Shown: positions 57,007 to 64,000 of the stretch, one piece after another
Layout: the number at the start of each line of letters is the position of its first letter
How positions within the stretch are numbered: position 1 is the first letter of the stretch
Assembly: GCA_003224085.1 (NCBI GenBank)
Contig: QHYK01000038.1
Span: 62,001-126,000, forward strand
Length of the DNA: 64,000 bases
Direction: 5' to 3'
Origin: Acidobacteriota bacterium
GTDB taxonomy: Bacteria > Acidobacteriota > Terriglobia > Acidiferrales > UBA7541
Notes under the pieces: model-generated
Databases searched by the model: none
What the model was told of the DNA's origin: nothing
What the model saw: the letters and a program-made list of their open reading frames with translations, nothing else
Translations under genes and position numbers: made by a program

Positions 57007-57954
57007 ATGAAGCGCGTTTGCATCATCGGGTGCGGGTCCATCGGCAGCTTGTATGCGGCGCATCTCGCGCGGGTGGCGGAAGTATGGGCGTTCGTGCGGC
57101 GCGCGGATCACGCTCGGGCGCTCAATGAACAGGGGCTCCGAGTCTCCGGAACGCATGATTTCCACGCGAATCTGCGCGCCACGAATGATCCTTCGGCTTT
57201 ACCACAGTTCGATTTCGGAATCGTTTCCTGCAAGGCCACGCAAACACCGGACGCCGTCGCTCCGGTCGCGCATCTTTTCAAGAATGGCGCCATTTTGTCT
57301 TCGCAAAACGGTCTGGGAAGCGAAGAAATCATCGCCGAAATTGCAGACACTTACGTCATGCGCGGAACCACGTTCATGAGCGGCACGCGTGTCGCCGACA
57401 CGCAGGTGCGCTATGAACTCGACACCGCGACGTGGATGGGCCCGTTCGAACCGACGAGGACACCATTCGCTCTGGTACAGGAGGCTGCCGCGTTGATCAG
57501 CTCCTCGGGCCTCAAAGCGATGGCTCTCGAAGATGCACGCCCGGCGCAATGGTCGAAGCTCATCTTCAACGCATCGGTCAACGCCGTGGCAGCTCTTACG
57601 GAGCTTCCGCACAGTTTTCATTTTGCGGAAGAAAAGCAATTCAGCGATCTTGGTCATTTGCTGCATGCCTTGATCGAGGAAGGGAAGAGAGTCGCGGAAG
57701 GTCTCGGCGTGAAGCTTTACGAAGATCCCTGGGAGATGAACAAGATCGGCGCGCAAACGGATCATCCGCCTTCGATGCTTTACGACATCCGCCACAAACT
57801 CGAAACTGAAGTTGATTTTCTCGGTGGAGCAATTGCCCGCGAAGCCCAACGCGCGGGCCTCCCGGCGCCACTTCACACTGCGCTCTATCGTCTGATCAAG
57901 GCCAAAGAGGCTTCGTGGACGTACCAAGGCCGGGAAAAGGCGGTTGCCAAGTGA
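57007..57954 (+). CDS. Ketopantoate-reductase-like dehydrogenase A
   Basis: 315 residues of the PanE/ApbA family: CIIGCGSIGSLYAAHL (NADP-binding), 'SQNGLGSEE', 'RGTTFMSG', 'AQWSKLIFNASVNAVAAL' with the catalytic Lys and two Asn, and 'TEVDFLGGAI' with the substrate-site Glu region. It is paralogous to the gene at 61569. Its place in a catabolic operon suggests a 2-ketoacid or hydroxyacid dehydrogenase step, not pantothenate synthesis. Stop overlaps the M24 gene start (GTGA). Confidence 0.88.
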   Translation: MKRVCIIGCGSIGSLYAAHLARVAEVWAFVRRADHARALNEQGLRVSGTHDFHANLRATNDPSALPQFDFGIVSCKATQTPDAVAPVAHLFKNGAILSSQNGLGSEEIIAEIADTYVMRGTTFMSGTRVADTQVRYELDTATWMGPFEPTRTPFALVQEAAALISSSGLKAMALEDARPAQWSKLIFNASVNAVAALTELPHSFHFAEEKQFSDLGHLLHALIEEGKRVAEGLGVKLYEDPWEMNKIGAQTDHPPSMLYDIRHKLETEVDFLGGAIAREAQRAGLPAPLHTALYRLIKAKEASWTYQGREKAVAK

Positions 57955-59126
57955 GCTATCCGGTCGACGAGAAGAAGCTCGAACGCGTGCGCGAAATCAT
58001 GGAGCGCCATCATCTCGATGTTTTAGTCGCCCGTGCGCCCGACAATATCCTGTACTTGACGAACTATTGGACGATGAAAGGCTATGACCTCGTCATTTTT
58101 CCCCGAGAAGGCGAGACGACGCTTTTGGTTATCGAGCCGCAATTTCGCGAGGCGCAGCGCACGGCTTGGAACAAGGACGTCCGCTACTTTCGTTTCTACG
58201 ACGCAAAAGATCCGCGCCCACCTATGGTGCGCTCGACCGAAATGGCCGTTGACGTTTTGCGCGAACGAAAATTGGATGGCCGTGTGGGCGTTGAACTCTC
58301 GCAGTTTTCGCAGATTTGCGATCGCATGGTGGGAGAGCCGACGGTTTACTGGCAAGGGTATTACGACGCGTTTCGCTCGAGCTGCCAGGAAGTCGTTGAC
58401 GCCGCGCCGCTGCTGGCGGAAGTGCGCATGATCAAGACAGAGCAGGAAATCGAACGCATGCGGCTCGCGAACGAATTGGCGGCGATCGGTATGGAGTATG
58501 CGCGCAAAAATGTCAAACCCGGGATGAAAGAAAGCGAAGTCGCGGCCATGATTGAAGGCCACATCCATGCTGCGGGTGTTGGTTACAGGGACAAAGTTGA
58601 AATGGCGCGCGCGTTCACTCTGGTTTGGTCGGGAAAGGGGATTGCAACGTTTACAGCGACAAGTCATCGCCCGGTGATTGAAAACGAACCGACGCTGGTT
58701 GAGATTTGGGTTTGTGCGGACGGGTACTGGACGGACCTTACGAAAAATATCTGCCCCGGCCGCCTGACTCCCGAATACAACCGGCTTTTGGATCAACTGC
58801 TGAAGATTTTCTCTGACGGCGTCGCGTGCGTTCACGATGGCGCGCCTCTCGCGGAGATTGACCGCATCCTGCGAAAGGGGATTGACGTTGCAGGGTATCC
58901 CGGCCAGCCATCGCACCCGGTAGCGCACGGCGTGGGCGCTCGCGCGCACGAACCGCCGTATTCTCATCAGGCCGCTCCGGGTAGGATGCGCTCCGGGATG
59001 GTACTCGCCATCGAGCCAGGCGTGTACTGGGAAGGCGGTGGGGGGCTGCGCCTGGAAGACAATTTTCTGGTGACCGAGAGCGGCTGCGAAAAGCTTTGCA
59101 CTTATCCGGACGATTTTCGCTTTTGA
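57951..59126 (+). CDS. M24 family peptidase (Xaa-Pro dipeptidase/aminopeptidase-like), metal site largely kept
   Basis: 391 residues from the GTG at 57951, which overlaps the previous stop. An N-terminal creatinase-type domain (about 1-140, 'LVARAPDNILYLTNYWTMKG') precedes the pita-bread catalytic domain. The five metal-ligand positions read Glu251 (usually Asp), Asp262, His326, Glu355 and Glu369, so the site is intact except for a conservative Asp-to-Glu change. 'HPVAHGVGARAHEPP' and 'AIEPGVYW' are typical. It probably cleaves an amide or C-N bond of the pathway intermediate. Confidence 0.88.
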   Translation: MSYPVDEKKLERVREIMERHHLDVLVARAPDNILYLTNYWTMKGYDLVIFPREGETTLLVIEPQFREAQRTAWNKDVRYFRFYDAKDPRPPMVRSTEMAVDVLRERKLDGRVGVELSQFSQICDRMVGEPTVYWQGYYDAFRSSCQEVVDAAPLLAEVRMIKTEQEIERMRLANELAAIGMEYARKNVKPGMKESEVAAMIEGHIHAAGVGYRDKVEMARAFTLVWSGKGIATFTATSHRPVIENEPTLVEIWVCADGYWTDLTKNICPGRLTPEYNRLLDQLLKIFSDGVACVHDGAPLAEIDRILRKGIDVAGYPGQPSHPVAHGVGARAHEPPYSHQAAPGRMRSGMVLAIEPGVYWEGGGGLRLEDNFLVTESGCEKLCTYPDDFRF

Positions 59127-59132
59127 GGCGAA

Positions 59133-60413
59133 ATGGCAACCCCGTCAACGCGAGGGCAGAGTGAGTCTATGAAGGAAGATTTGGCCAGGGCCATCCTTTC
59201 GCAGATTCGCGAAGACGAATTGGTGGCGATGTGCTGCGACGTTGTGAACATCCCCAGTCCCACCGGCGAAGAGCTGGAAATGGGCGGCTACATGCGGCGC
59301 GCTTTGGAAGAAATCGGCCTATCGGTTTCCCGGCAGGAAGTTGAGGAAGGCCGCGCGAATGTCGTGGGGCTCTGGGAAGGCGAAGGAAACGGCAAAAGCT
59401 TGATGTTCAACGGCCACATGGACACGTCCAACACCGGTCGCGAGGAATTTCTTACGGGGATCGGCTACAAGCCGAGAGCGATGGTCAAGAACGGGCTGAT
59501 CTACGGGCTCGGCATCTACAACATGAAGGGTGCGCTGGTCTGCTACACGCAGGCGGTGAAAGCGCTGAAGCGCGCGGGCGTGAAGTTAGAAGGTGAGCTG
59601 ATGATTGCCGCGGTCGTTGGTGAAATCGAAAAAACGCAGTGGAGCGACGAATTTGTGGGCAGGGAGTTTCGCGGCTATGGCGTGGGCACGCACCATCTCG
59701 TCAACCACGGCGTCTTGCCCGACATGTGCATTCTCGGCGAGCCCACGGACTTACAGTTGGTCCTCGGACATTACGGCACAGTGTGGGTGCGTTTGTCTGT
59801 GCATGGCCACTACGTGCATACGGGGTTCACGCGCGGCAAACAGGACTTGAGTTCGGTCTTCAGGATGAAAGAAATTCTGCCCGCGATTTACGATTGGATC
59901 GCTGCCTGGGAAAAGAAAGCGACCTACGACGGCTTGCCTGGGGTCGTTAACGTTGGCTGCATTCGTGGCGGCTTTCCGTGGCGCGTTAGCCGGACACCTG
60001 AGCGCACAGATGTTTTCCTGGATGTTCGCGTGCCGCCCACCATGCCACTTAAGGAAGTGCGGGTTGCGGTCAAGAAACTCGTTCTTGAGCTTCGCAAAAA
60101 GCATCCGGACTACGGCGTGGAATACGAAACTTTTGTTTCCGTTCCCGGCGCGGAAATCTCGAAAGACCATCCGCTAGTCAAGACGGTGGAGGCCTGTCAC
60201 CACAAGGTTCTGGGGACGCCTGCGAAACATGCGACCGTTTTGTGGGATTCCGACGCTTCCGTCATGGCGCGCTTTGGCATCGACACGCTGAACTATGGTC
60301 CGTCCAGCGGTCCCCGCGATGCTGAGGGCGAGAAAGTGGCCATCGAGACGCTCCTCAACACCACAAAAATTTATGCTCTAGCCGCCGCTGAAATCTGCGG
60401 AGACCACGGATAG
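59133..60413 (+). CDS. M20 family amidohydrolase-like protein with altered metal site
   Basis: 426 residues. The M20 pattern is clear: 'IPSPTGEELEMG', 'FNGHMDT' (His95, Asp97), 'GEPTDLQLVLGHYGT', 'HGHYVHTGF' in the dimerisation domain, 'VFLDVRVPPTMP'. The bridging metal ligand, Asp in the usual S-D-MKG, is Asn130 here (GIYNMKGAL), and the last His of the family end motif is replaced in 'GPSSGPRDAEGEKV'. The Glu pair is 'VGEIEKTQ' (Glu164, Glu166). The fold is that of carboxypeptidase G2, ArgE or N-carbamoylase types; whether this one binds zinc is uncertain. Starts 6 bases after the M24 stop. Confidence 0.85.
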   Translation: MATPSTRGQSESMKEDLARAILSQIREDELVAMCCDVVNIPSPTGEELEMGGYMRRALEEIGLSVSRQEVEEGRANVVGLWEGEGNGKSLMFNGHMDTSNTGREEFLTGIGYKPRAMVKNGLIYGLGIYNMKGALVCYTQAVKALKRAGVKLEGELMIAAVVGEIEKTQWSDEFVGREFRGYGVGTHHLVNHGVLPDMCILGEPTDLQLVLGHYGTVWVRLSVHGHYVHTGFTRGKQDLSSVFRMKEILPAIYDWIAAWEKKATYDGLPGVVNVGCIRGGFPWRVSRTPERTDVFLDVRVPPTMPLKEVRVAVKKLVLELRKKHPDYGVEYETFVSVPGAEISKDHPLVKTVEACHHKVLGTPAKHATVLWDSDASVMARFGIDTLNYGPSSGPRDAEGEKVAIETLLNTTKIYALAAAEICGDHG

Positions 60414-60435
60414 CGACCTATGGAAGAGGCACAAG

Positions 60436-61572
60436 ATGCCCACGCAAAAAGAGATTGATCGCCGTTACACCAACATTCGCGCGGCGATGACGGCCAACAA
60501 TATTGACGGTCTTATCGTTGGTGGCAATCAATATGCGGGTTTCGAAGGCGCGATCCGCTACGTGTCTGGCTTCGAAATCGTGCATCGCTATGTTTATGTC
60601 CTGATTCCGCTCTCAGGTGAGCCAACGCTCGTGTTTCCTCGCGAAGCACGCTGGATTGGCGACAAGAAAGCGCCTTGGGTGCGGGATCAGGTGTGGGCGG
60701 AAATTCCGGGAAAATGGCTGCGCGAGAAGATGGAAGAGAAAAAATGGAAACGCGTCGCCGTCTATGGACTGGACTTCATTATGGCCGTGCGCGACTACCG
60801 GGAATTGCAACATGGCTCCTTCGATCTTGTGCCGTTTGATTTTCAGTTCGACATGGCACGCGCGGTGAAAAGCGAAGAAGAACTGACGGGCGTGCGCGAC
60901 GCGATGGACATCATCCTCGATGGCTTCGATGCGCTTTTGAGCGCTTATCGTCCCGGAAAGACCGAAGCTGAAATCATGGCTCCGGCCGTGGAGCGTTTTT
61001 TCGCGCGGGGTGCAGGCCCGCGGATGATGAACATTGTCCTTAGCGGCACGCACGGCGAAGCCGAGGCACATTTCAAAGTTCCTTCTCTGCGCCGAGTCGC
61101 CGCCGATGATCTGTTGCTCTATTCCCTGGAAGTCACAGGCGAAGCGGGCTACTGGGTCGAATTCTCTCGCGCGCTCATCCAGGGAAAGCCGAGCGCCCGC
61201 ACGCTGGCGATGAGCGATGTTTATCCTGAAGCGATGGAAGCGGCGCGGCTCAAAATGAGGGAGGGCGCCCTTGCTTGCGATGTTCACAAAGCCGCCGCGG
61301 ATGTTTTTCAACGCGCCGGATTTGCTCTCGGCCATCTTACCGGTCACTCCATCGGTTTGACGATGATCGAGCACCCGGCCATCGGCGCAAACACGCAGAT
61401 TGAGCTGAAGGAGAACATGGTCGTCAGCTTCCATCCGCAAGTCGTCGATCAAGACGGCCAAGTGTGTCTCTACACCCAGGACACCTACCGCATTGGCAGG
61501 AAACAAGGCGAGTGCCTGGCTAGCTTGCCGTGGAAGTTTTACTCCGGCGCGGAGGCAAGTAAGACGGCATGA
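60436..61572 (+). CDS. M24-fold protein with lost metal ligands (creatinase-like)
   Basis: 378 residues with the N-terminal creatinase domain ('LIVGGNQYAGFEGAIRYVSG') and a pita-bread C-terminal domain. The five metal positions read Glu232, Glu242, His304, His333 and Gln348 instead of Asp, Asp, His, Glu, Glu, so a dinuclear site is unlikely. Metal-free catalysis in this fold is known from creatinase, which hydrolyses creatine to sarcosine and urea. 'GTHGEAEAHFKVPSLRRV' and 'LTGHSIGLTMIEHPAI' shape the pocket. Paralogue of the M24 gene at 57951. Overlaps the next gene by 4 bases. Confidence 0.85.
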   Translation: MPTQKEIDRRYTNIRAAMTANNIDGLIVGGNQYAGFEGAIRYVSGFEIVHRYVYVLIPLSGEPTLVFPREARWIGDKKAPWVRDQVWAEIPGKWLREKMEEKKWKRVAVYGLDFIMAVRDYRELQHGSFDLVPFDFQFDMARAVKSEEELTGVRDAMDIILDGFDALLSAYRPGKTEAEIMAPAVERFFARGAGPRMMNIVLSGTHGEAEAHFKVPSLRRVAADDLLLYSLEVTGEAGYWVEFSRALIQGKPSARTLAMSDVYPEAMEAARLKMREGALACDVHKAAADVFQRAGFALGHLTGHSIGLTMIEHPAIGANTQIELKENMVVSFHPQVVDQDGQVCLYTQDTYRIGRKQGECLASLPWKFYSGAEASKTA

Positions 61573-62498
61573 GTGTGAAGGTATGCATTGTGGGCTGCGG
61601 CGCAATCGGAAGTATTTTTGCCGCCCATCTGGCGCGGCTGGAGGACGTGGAGGTTCACGCTTACGACGTTTCCAGAGATCACGTTCGCGCCGTCAGGGAA
61701 CGCGGATTGAGGATCAGCGGCGCAGCGGACTTCACCGCGCGCCTGCATGCGACTTCAGACGCCTCGCAGATTCCAGCATGCGATTTTGGGATTGTCGCGA
61801 CAAAAAGCACGCACACGAGCCCCGCCATCGAGCAAACAAAGCACATCTTCAGCGCCACAAGCGCCGTTTGTTCCGTTCAAAACGGCGTTGGGAACGAGGA
61901 AATCCTCGCCGGGCACGTGAACTACGTCATTCGCGGGACAACGTTTCCTGCCGGCCATCTGATCGAGCCAGGACACGTCGGCTTTGACATCAACGGCGAC
62001 ACGTGGATTGGCCCGTTCGAACCAACAAACACTCCCTATGAGTTTGTTGAAAGACTCTCCGTGCTACTCAATCGCAGCGGGATGCGCGTGATCCCGCTCA
62101 AAGATGCGCGCGGGGCGCAGTGGACGAAACTCATCTTCAATGCTTCGACGAATCCAGTGGGCGCGCTGACGCTGCTCGACCATCGCGCGGCCACGCGCCT
62201 TGCTCAGACGGGGGCGCTGTTCAACGATCTCATCGCGGAAGGCGAAGCCGTGGCCAAAGCGCTGGGTATCCAGCTGCACGGGGATCCCAGGGTGCTCGTT
62301 GAAAAAGGCGCCAACGCCCCGGGCAAGCACAACGCCAGTATGTTGCAGGACGTGCTGGCCAAGCGCCAGACCGAAGTAGATTTCATGAATGGCGCAATCG
62401 TGGAATGGGGAAAAAAGACCGGCGTGCCTACCCCACTCAATCGAGCGATGTGGCAGTTGATTAAAGGGCTCGAACATTCTTGGACCGATCCGTCGTGA
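61569..62498 (+). CDS. Ketopantoate-reductase-like dehydrogenase B
   Basis: 309 residues: CIVGCGAIGSIFAAHL, 'VQNGVGNEE', 'RGTTFPAG', 'TWIGPFEPTNTPYEF', 'AQWTKLIFNASTNPVGAL' and 'TEVDFMNGAIVEW'. It shares these motifs with the paralogue at 57007 ('TWMGPFEPTRTPFAL', 'AQWSKLIFNASVN'), closer to each other than to typical PanE. It is coupled to the M24-like gene by an ATGA overlap. Two such enzymes in one operon suggest two successive or stereo-distinct redox steps. Confidence 0.87.
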   Translation: MSVKVCIVGCGAIGSIFAAHLARLEDVEVHAYDVSRDHVRAVRERGLRISGAADFTARLHATSDASQIPACDFGIVATKSTHTSPAIEQTKHIFSATSAVCSVQNGVGNEEILAGHVNYVIRGTTFPAGHLIEPGHVGFDINGDTWIGPFEPTNTPYEFVERLSVLLNRSGMRVIPLKDARGAQWTKLIFNASTNPVGALTLLDHRAATRLAQTGALFNDLIAEGEAVAKALGIQLHGDPRVLVEKGANAPGKHNASMLQDVLAKRQTEVDFMNGAIVEWGKKTGVPTPLNRAMWQLIKGLEHSWTDPS

Positions 62499-62550
62499 GC
62501 ATATCTCGCATAACCTTCCAGACGGTCCGCAGTCAGAGAAACTCAAATCT

Positions 62551-63636
62551 ATGACACTGCCCTTCAAGATCGGCGTTCTGCAATTGAGCATGGAGCCGCT
62601 CAACCAGACCGTGCACATGGCACAAGCATGCGATGCTGCGGGCTTCGATGTCTATTGGCTGGCAGAGGCTTATCCATGGTGGCGCAAGCAGTCGATGGAA
62701 GCGCGCTCCTCCACTGCGGCGACGGCCATCATCGCTCGCGAAACAAAAAGGATTGCGGTTGGCTGGGGCATCATCTCGCCTTACACGCGTCATCCTGTAC
62801 AGATCGCTATGGAAGCTCGAATTCTTCAAGAGGCTGCCGGGGAAGGGCGCTTCCTTCTCGGTCTCGGCGCGTCCAAAATCTTCATGAAGGAAATCGGCGA
62901 AGGCGAGAAGGGCAGGGAAATCGGCCCCGCAACGGTGATGCGCGAAAGCATAGAAATCATCAAGGCCATGCTGTCAGGCGACGAGGTGAAATATGAAGGC
63001 AAAGCGTTTCAAGCTTTCGCTCCCGCCCTGAAGTCCGACGCTCACGCGCCGAGATGGCAGCCGCCAATCTACATTGGCGCGACAGGTCCCGTCTTGCAAC
63101 GGCTTGCCGGAGCGATGACCCAAGGCTTGCTCACAGCCAGCATCAGTACTCCAAAATTTGCGACTTATTCGCGCCGAGTCATGGAAGAAGGAGCGACAAA
63201 GGCGGGGCGAGCCGGTTCGCAACTCGATCTCGGGTGCGTAGTCGTTGGCAGCGTTGGTGAAGATCCAAGAACGTCTCGCGAAGGCGCGCGCGAAATGGCC
63301 GCCATGTATCTCGCCAACAAGGTGCAGAACATCAAGGGTTCGGCGGACACGCTTCTCGAATGCGCCGGCCTGACACGCGAGGAAATTCAGCCCATCGCCG
63401 ACGCCATGGAAAAAAGCGGCCGCAAGGGTGCGGCGCGCGCAGTTTCCGATGCCACGCTCGACAAAGTCTGCCCCGTCGCTGGCTCTCCCAAGCAGTGCAT
63501 CGAAAGACTCGAGGAATATCACTCCGCGGGTTGCACGCAGATGATGCTGGAACTATGGGGCGACGATCGCCTCCAGCAAGCCCGCCTGTTCGGCGAAAAG
63601 GTTCTCCCGCACTTCCGGGCGAAACGCCGCCAGTGA
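62551..63636 (+). CDS. LLM-class (luciferase-like, F420- or FMN-dependent) oxidoreductase
   Basis: 361 residues of the bacterial luciferase TIM-barrel superfamily: 'KIGVLQLSMEPLNQTVHMAQ', 'AAGFDVYWLAEAYPWW', 'IAVGWGIISPYTRHPVQIAM', 'GEGRFLLGLGAS', 'PPIYIGATGPVLQRLAGAM'. The length and 'YTRHPVQIAMEA' pattern fit the Mer/F420-dependent branch better than two-component monooxygenases, but FMN use cannot be excluded. Last gene of the operon. F420 synthesis genes (cofG, npdG) lie about 16 kb upstream. Confidence 0.87.
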   Translation: MTLPFKIGVLQLSMEPLNQTVHMAQACDAAGFDVYWLAEAYPWWRKQSMEARSSTAATAIIARETKRIAVGWGIISPYTRHPVQIAMEARILQEAAGEGRFLLGLGASKIFMKEIGEGEKGREIGPATVMRESIEIIKAMLSGDEVKYEGKAFQAFAPALKSDAHAPRWQPPIYIGATGPVLQRLAGAMTQGLLTASISTPKFATYSRRVMEEGATKAGRAGSQLDLGCVVVGSVGEDPRTSREGAREMAAMYLANKVQNIKGSADTLLECAGLTREEIQPIADAMEKSGRKGAARAVSDATLDKVCPVAGSPKQCIERLEEYHSAGCTQMMLELWGDDRLQQARLFGEKVLPHFRAKRRQ

Positions 63637-63698
63637 CGCGCCATGCGCGAGATTCGTGATAGGATACGCGCGATTCTTTGGCTCTGCTTGAGATTCCC

Positions 63699-64000
63699 AT
63701 GGGCTCTTTGCTTGATGCCACGTGCAAGAGCTTTTTAGGATTGGGTCGGGCTGGTGATAGCCGGCTGCGTCGTGGTCTTCTTTGGTTGTTCCTTGTATTC
63801 GCAGCTCTCGTAATCCCTGGTGCGGTTTCCGCTAACGAGGAAAGGCGCTCCTTGCCGTCGCACGTCCCTCCCAAGCGTTCTTCGCAAATTGGAGATGGCT
63901 TTGGGATCAACTCCGACCTTCCCCGCGATCCGTACCTGCCTTGGAATCGGCGCTGGTGGACGCGGCTGTTTGATGCAGGCTTTAAATGGGTCCGCATCGG
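63699..64000 (+). CDS. N-terminal part of a secreted glycoside-hydrolase-like protein (3' cut by window edge)
   Basis: From the ATG at 63699 the frame stays open to the end of the window (100 codons). A long signal segment ('RRGLLWLFLVFAALVIPGAV' then SANEE) is followed by a basic linker and 'DGFGINSDLPRDPYLPWNRR' with 'WWTRLFDAGFKWVRIG'. The last part resembles the first strand and helix of GH5/GH39-type TIM-barrel enzymes ('aGf.wvRi'). The family cannot be fixed from this fragment. Confidence 0.6.
   Translation, partial: MGSLLDATCKSFLGLGRAGDSRLRRGLLWLFLVFAALVIPGAVSANEERRSLPSHVPPKRSSQIGDGFGINSDLPRDPYLPWNRRWWTRLFDAGFKWVRI

Noticed and set aside
57007-57954. panE of pantothenate biosynthesis
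   Set aside because: Two diverged paralogues in a catabolic-type operon with no other pantothenate gene; the family name is used without assigning ketopantoate as substrate.

Overview
The window looks like chromosomal DNA of a soil-type acidobacterium (Acidobacteriota). This is inferred from three things: a very large carboxypeptidase-regulatory-domain TonB-dependent receptor of the Oar type, a winged-helix regulator with the LWP-D-FVDFDHSLN-AIKKLR signature common in that phylum, and many secreted M28, PD40 and amidohydrolase proteins. The DNA is fairly GC-rich with dense genes. I saw no rRNA, tRNA, CRISPR array, prophage or complete insertion sequence.

Layout. 1-9322: a glycoconjugate or glycolipid region with two half-size DMT-type membrane proteins, an HpnI/ceramide-glucosyltransferase-like GT, an FAD oxidoreductase, a Gfo/Idh/MocA oxidoreductase, UDP-sulfoquinovose synthase (sqdB), an ArnT-like membrane glycosyltransferase and asparagine synthase. 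9499-13300: a MarC protein, a secreted M28 peptidase with PDZ domain and a TolB-like propeller protein. 13399-14775: a decayed alkaline-phosphatase-family gene. 15017-18924: hpt, a GAF-GAF-PP2C phosphatase and lysA. 19057-27005 (minus strand): amidohydrolase, nadK, tlyA, ispA, xseB, mutM and a penicillin-acylase-family enzyme. 27139-31656 (minus): an ABC operon of the GldA/GldF/GldG type with a DUF4340 protein. 31940-35279: a CNNM/CorC protein and a DppB/DppC permease pair. 35313-44289: mixed genes including a DUF305-LVIVD pair, an SAM hydrolase, a Vgb-like propeller, small Cys-rich proteins, a PilZ protein and a winged-helix regulator. 44357-47058: an IS relic, then cofG and an F420:NADP oxidoreductase. 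47334-52395: a TonB-dependent receptor and a triplicated four-helix membrane domain carrying an HxH motif.

52585-63636 is the most interesting part. Ten co-directional, tightly packed and often overlapping genes encode a three-subunit molybdenum hydroxylase with a CoxG-type accessory protein, then a mirror-ordered cassette of ketopantoate-reductase-like, M24, M20, M24 and ketopantoate-reductase-like proteins, and finally an LLM-class (luciferase-like, possibly F420-dependent) oxidoreductase. Several hydrolase-fold members have lost canonical metal ligands. I read this as an uncharacterised catabolic pathway for an N-containing heterocycle, cyclic amide or amidine, but the substrate is unknown. 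The cofG and npdG genes nearby suggest that the host makes and reduces F420, which the LLM enzyme could use. The window ends inside a gene for a secreted glycoside-hydrolase-like protein.
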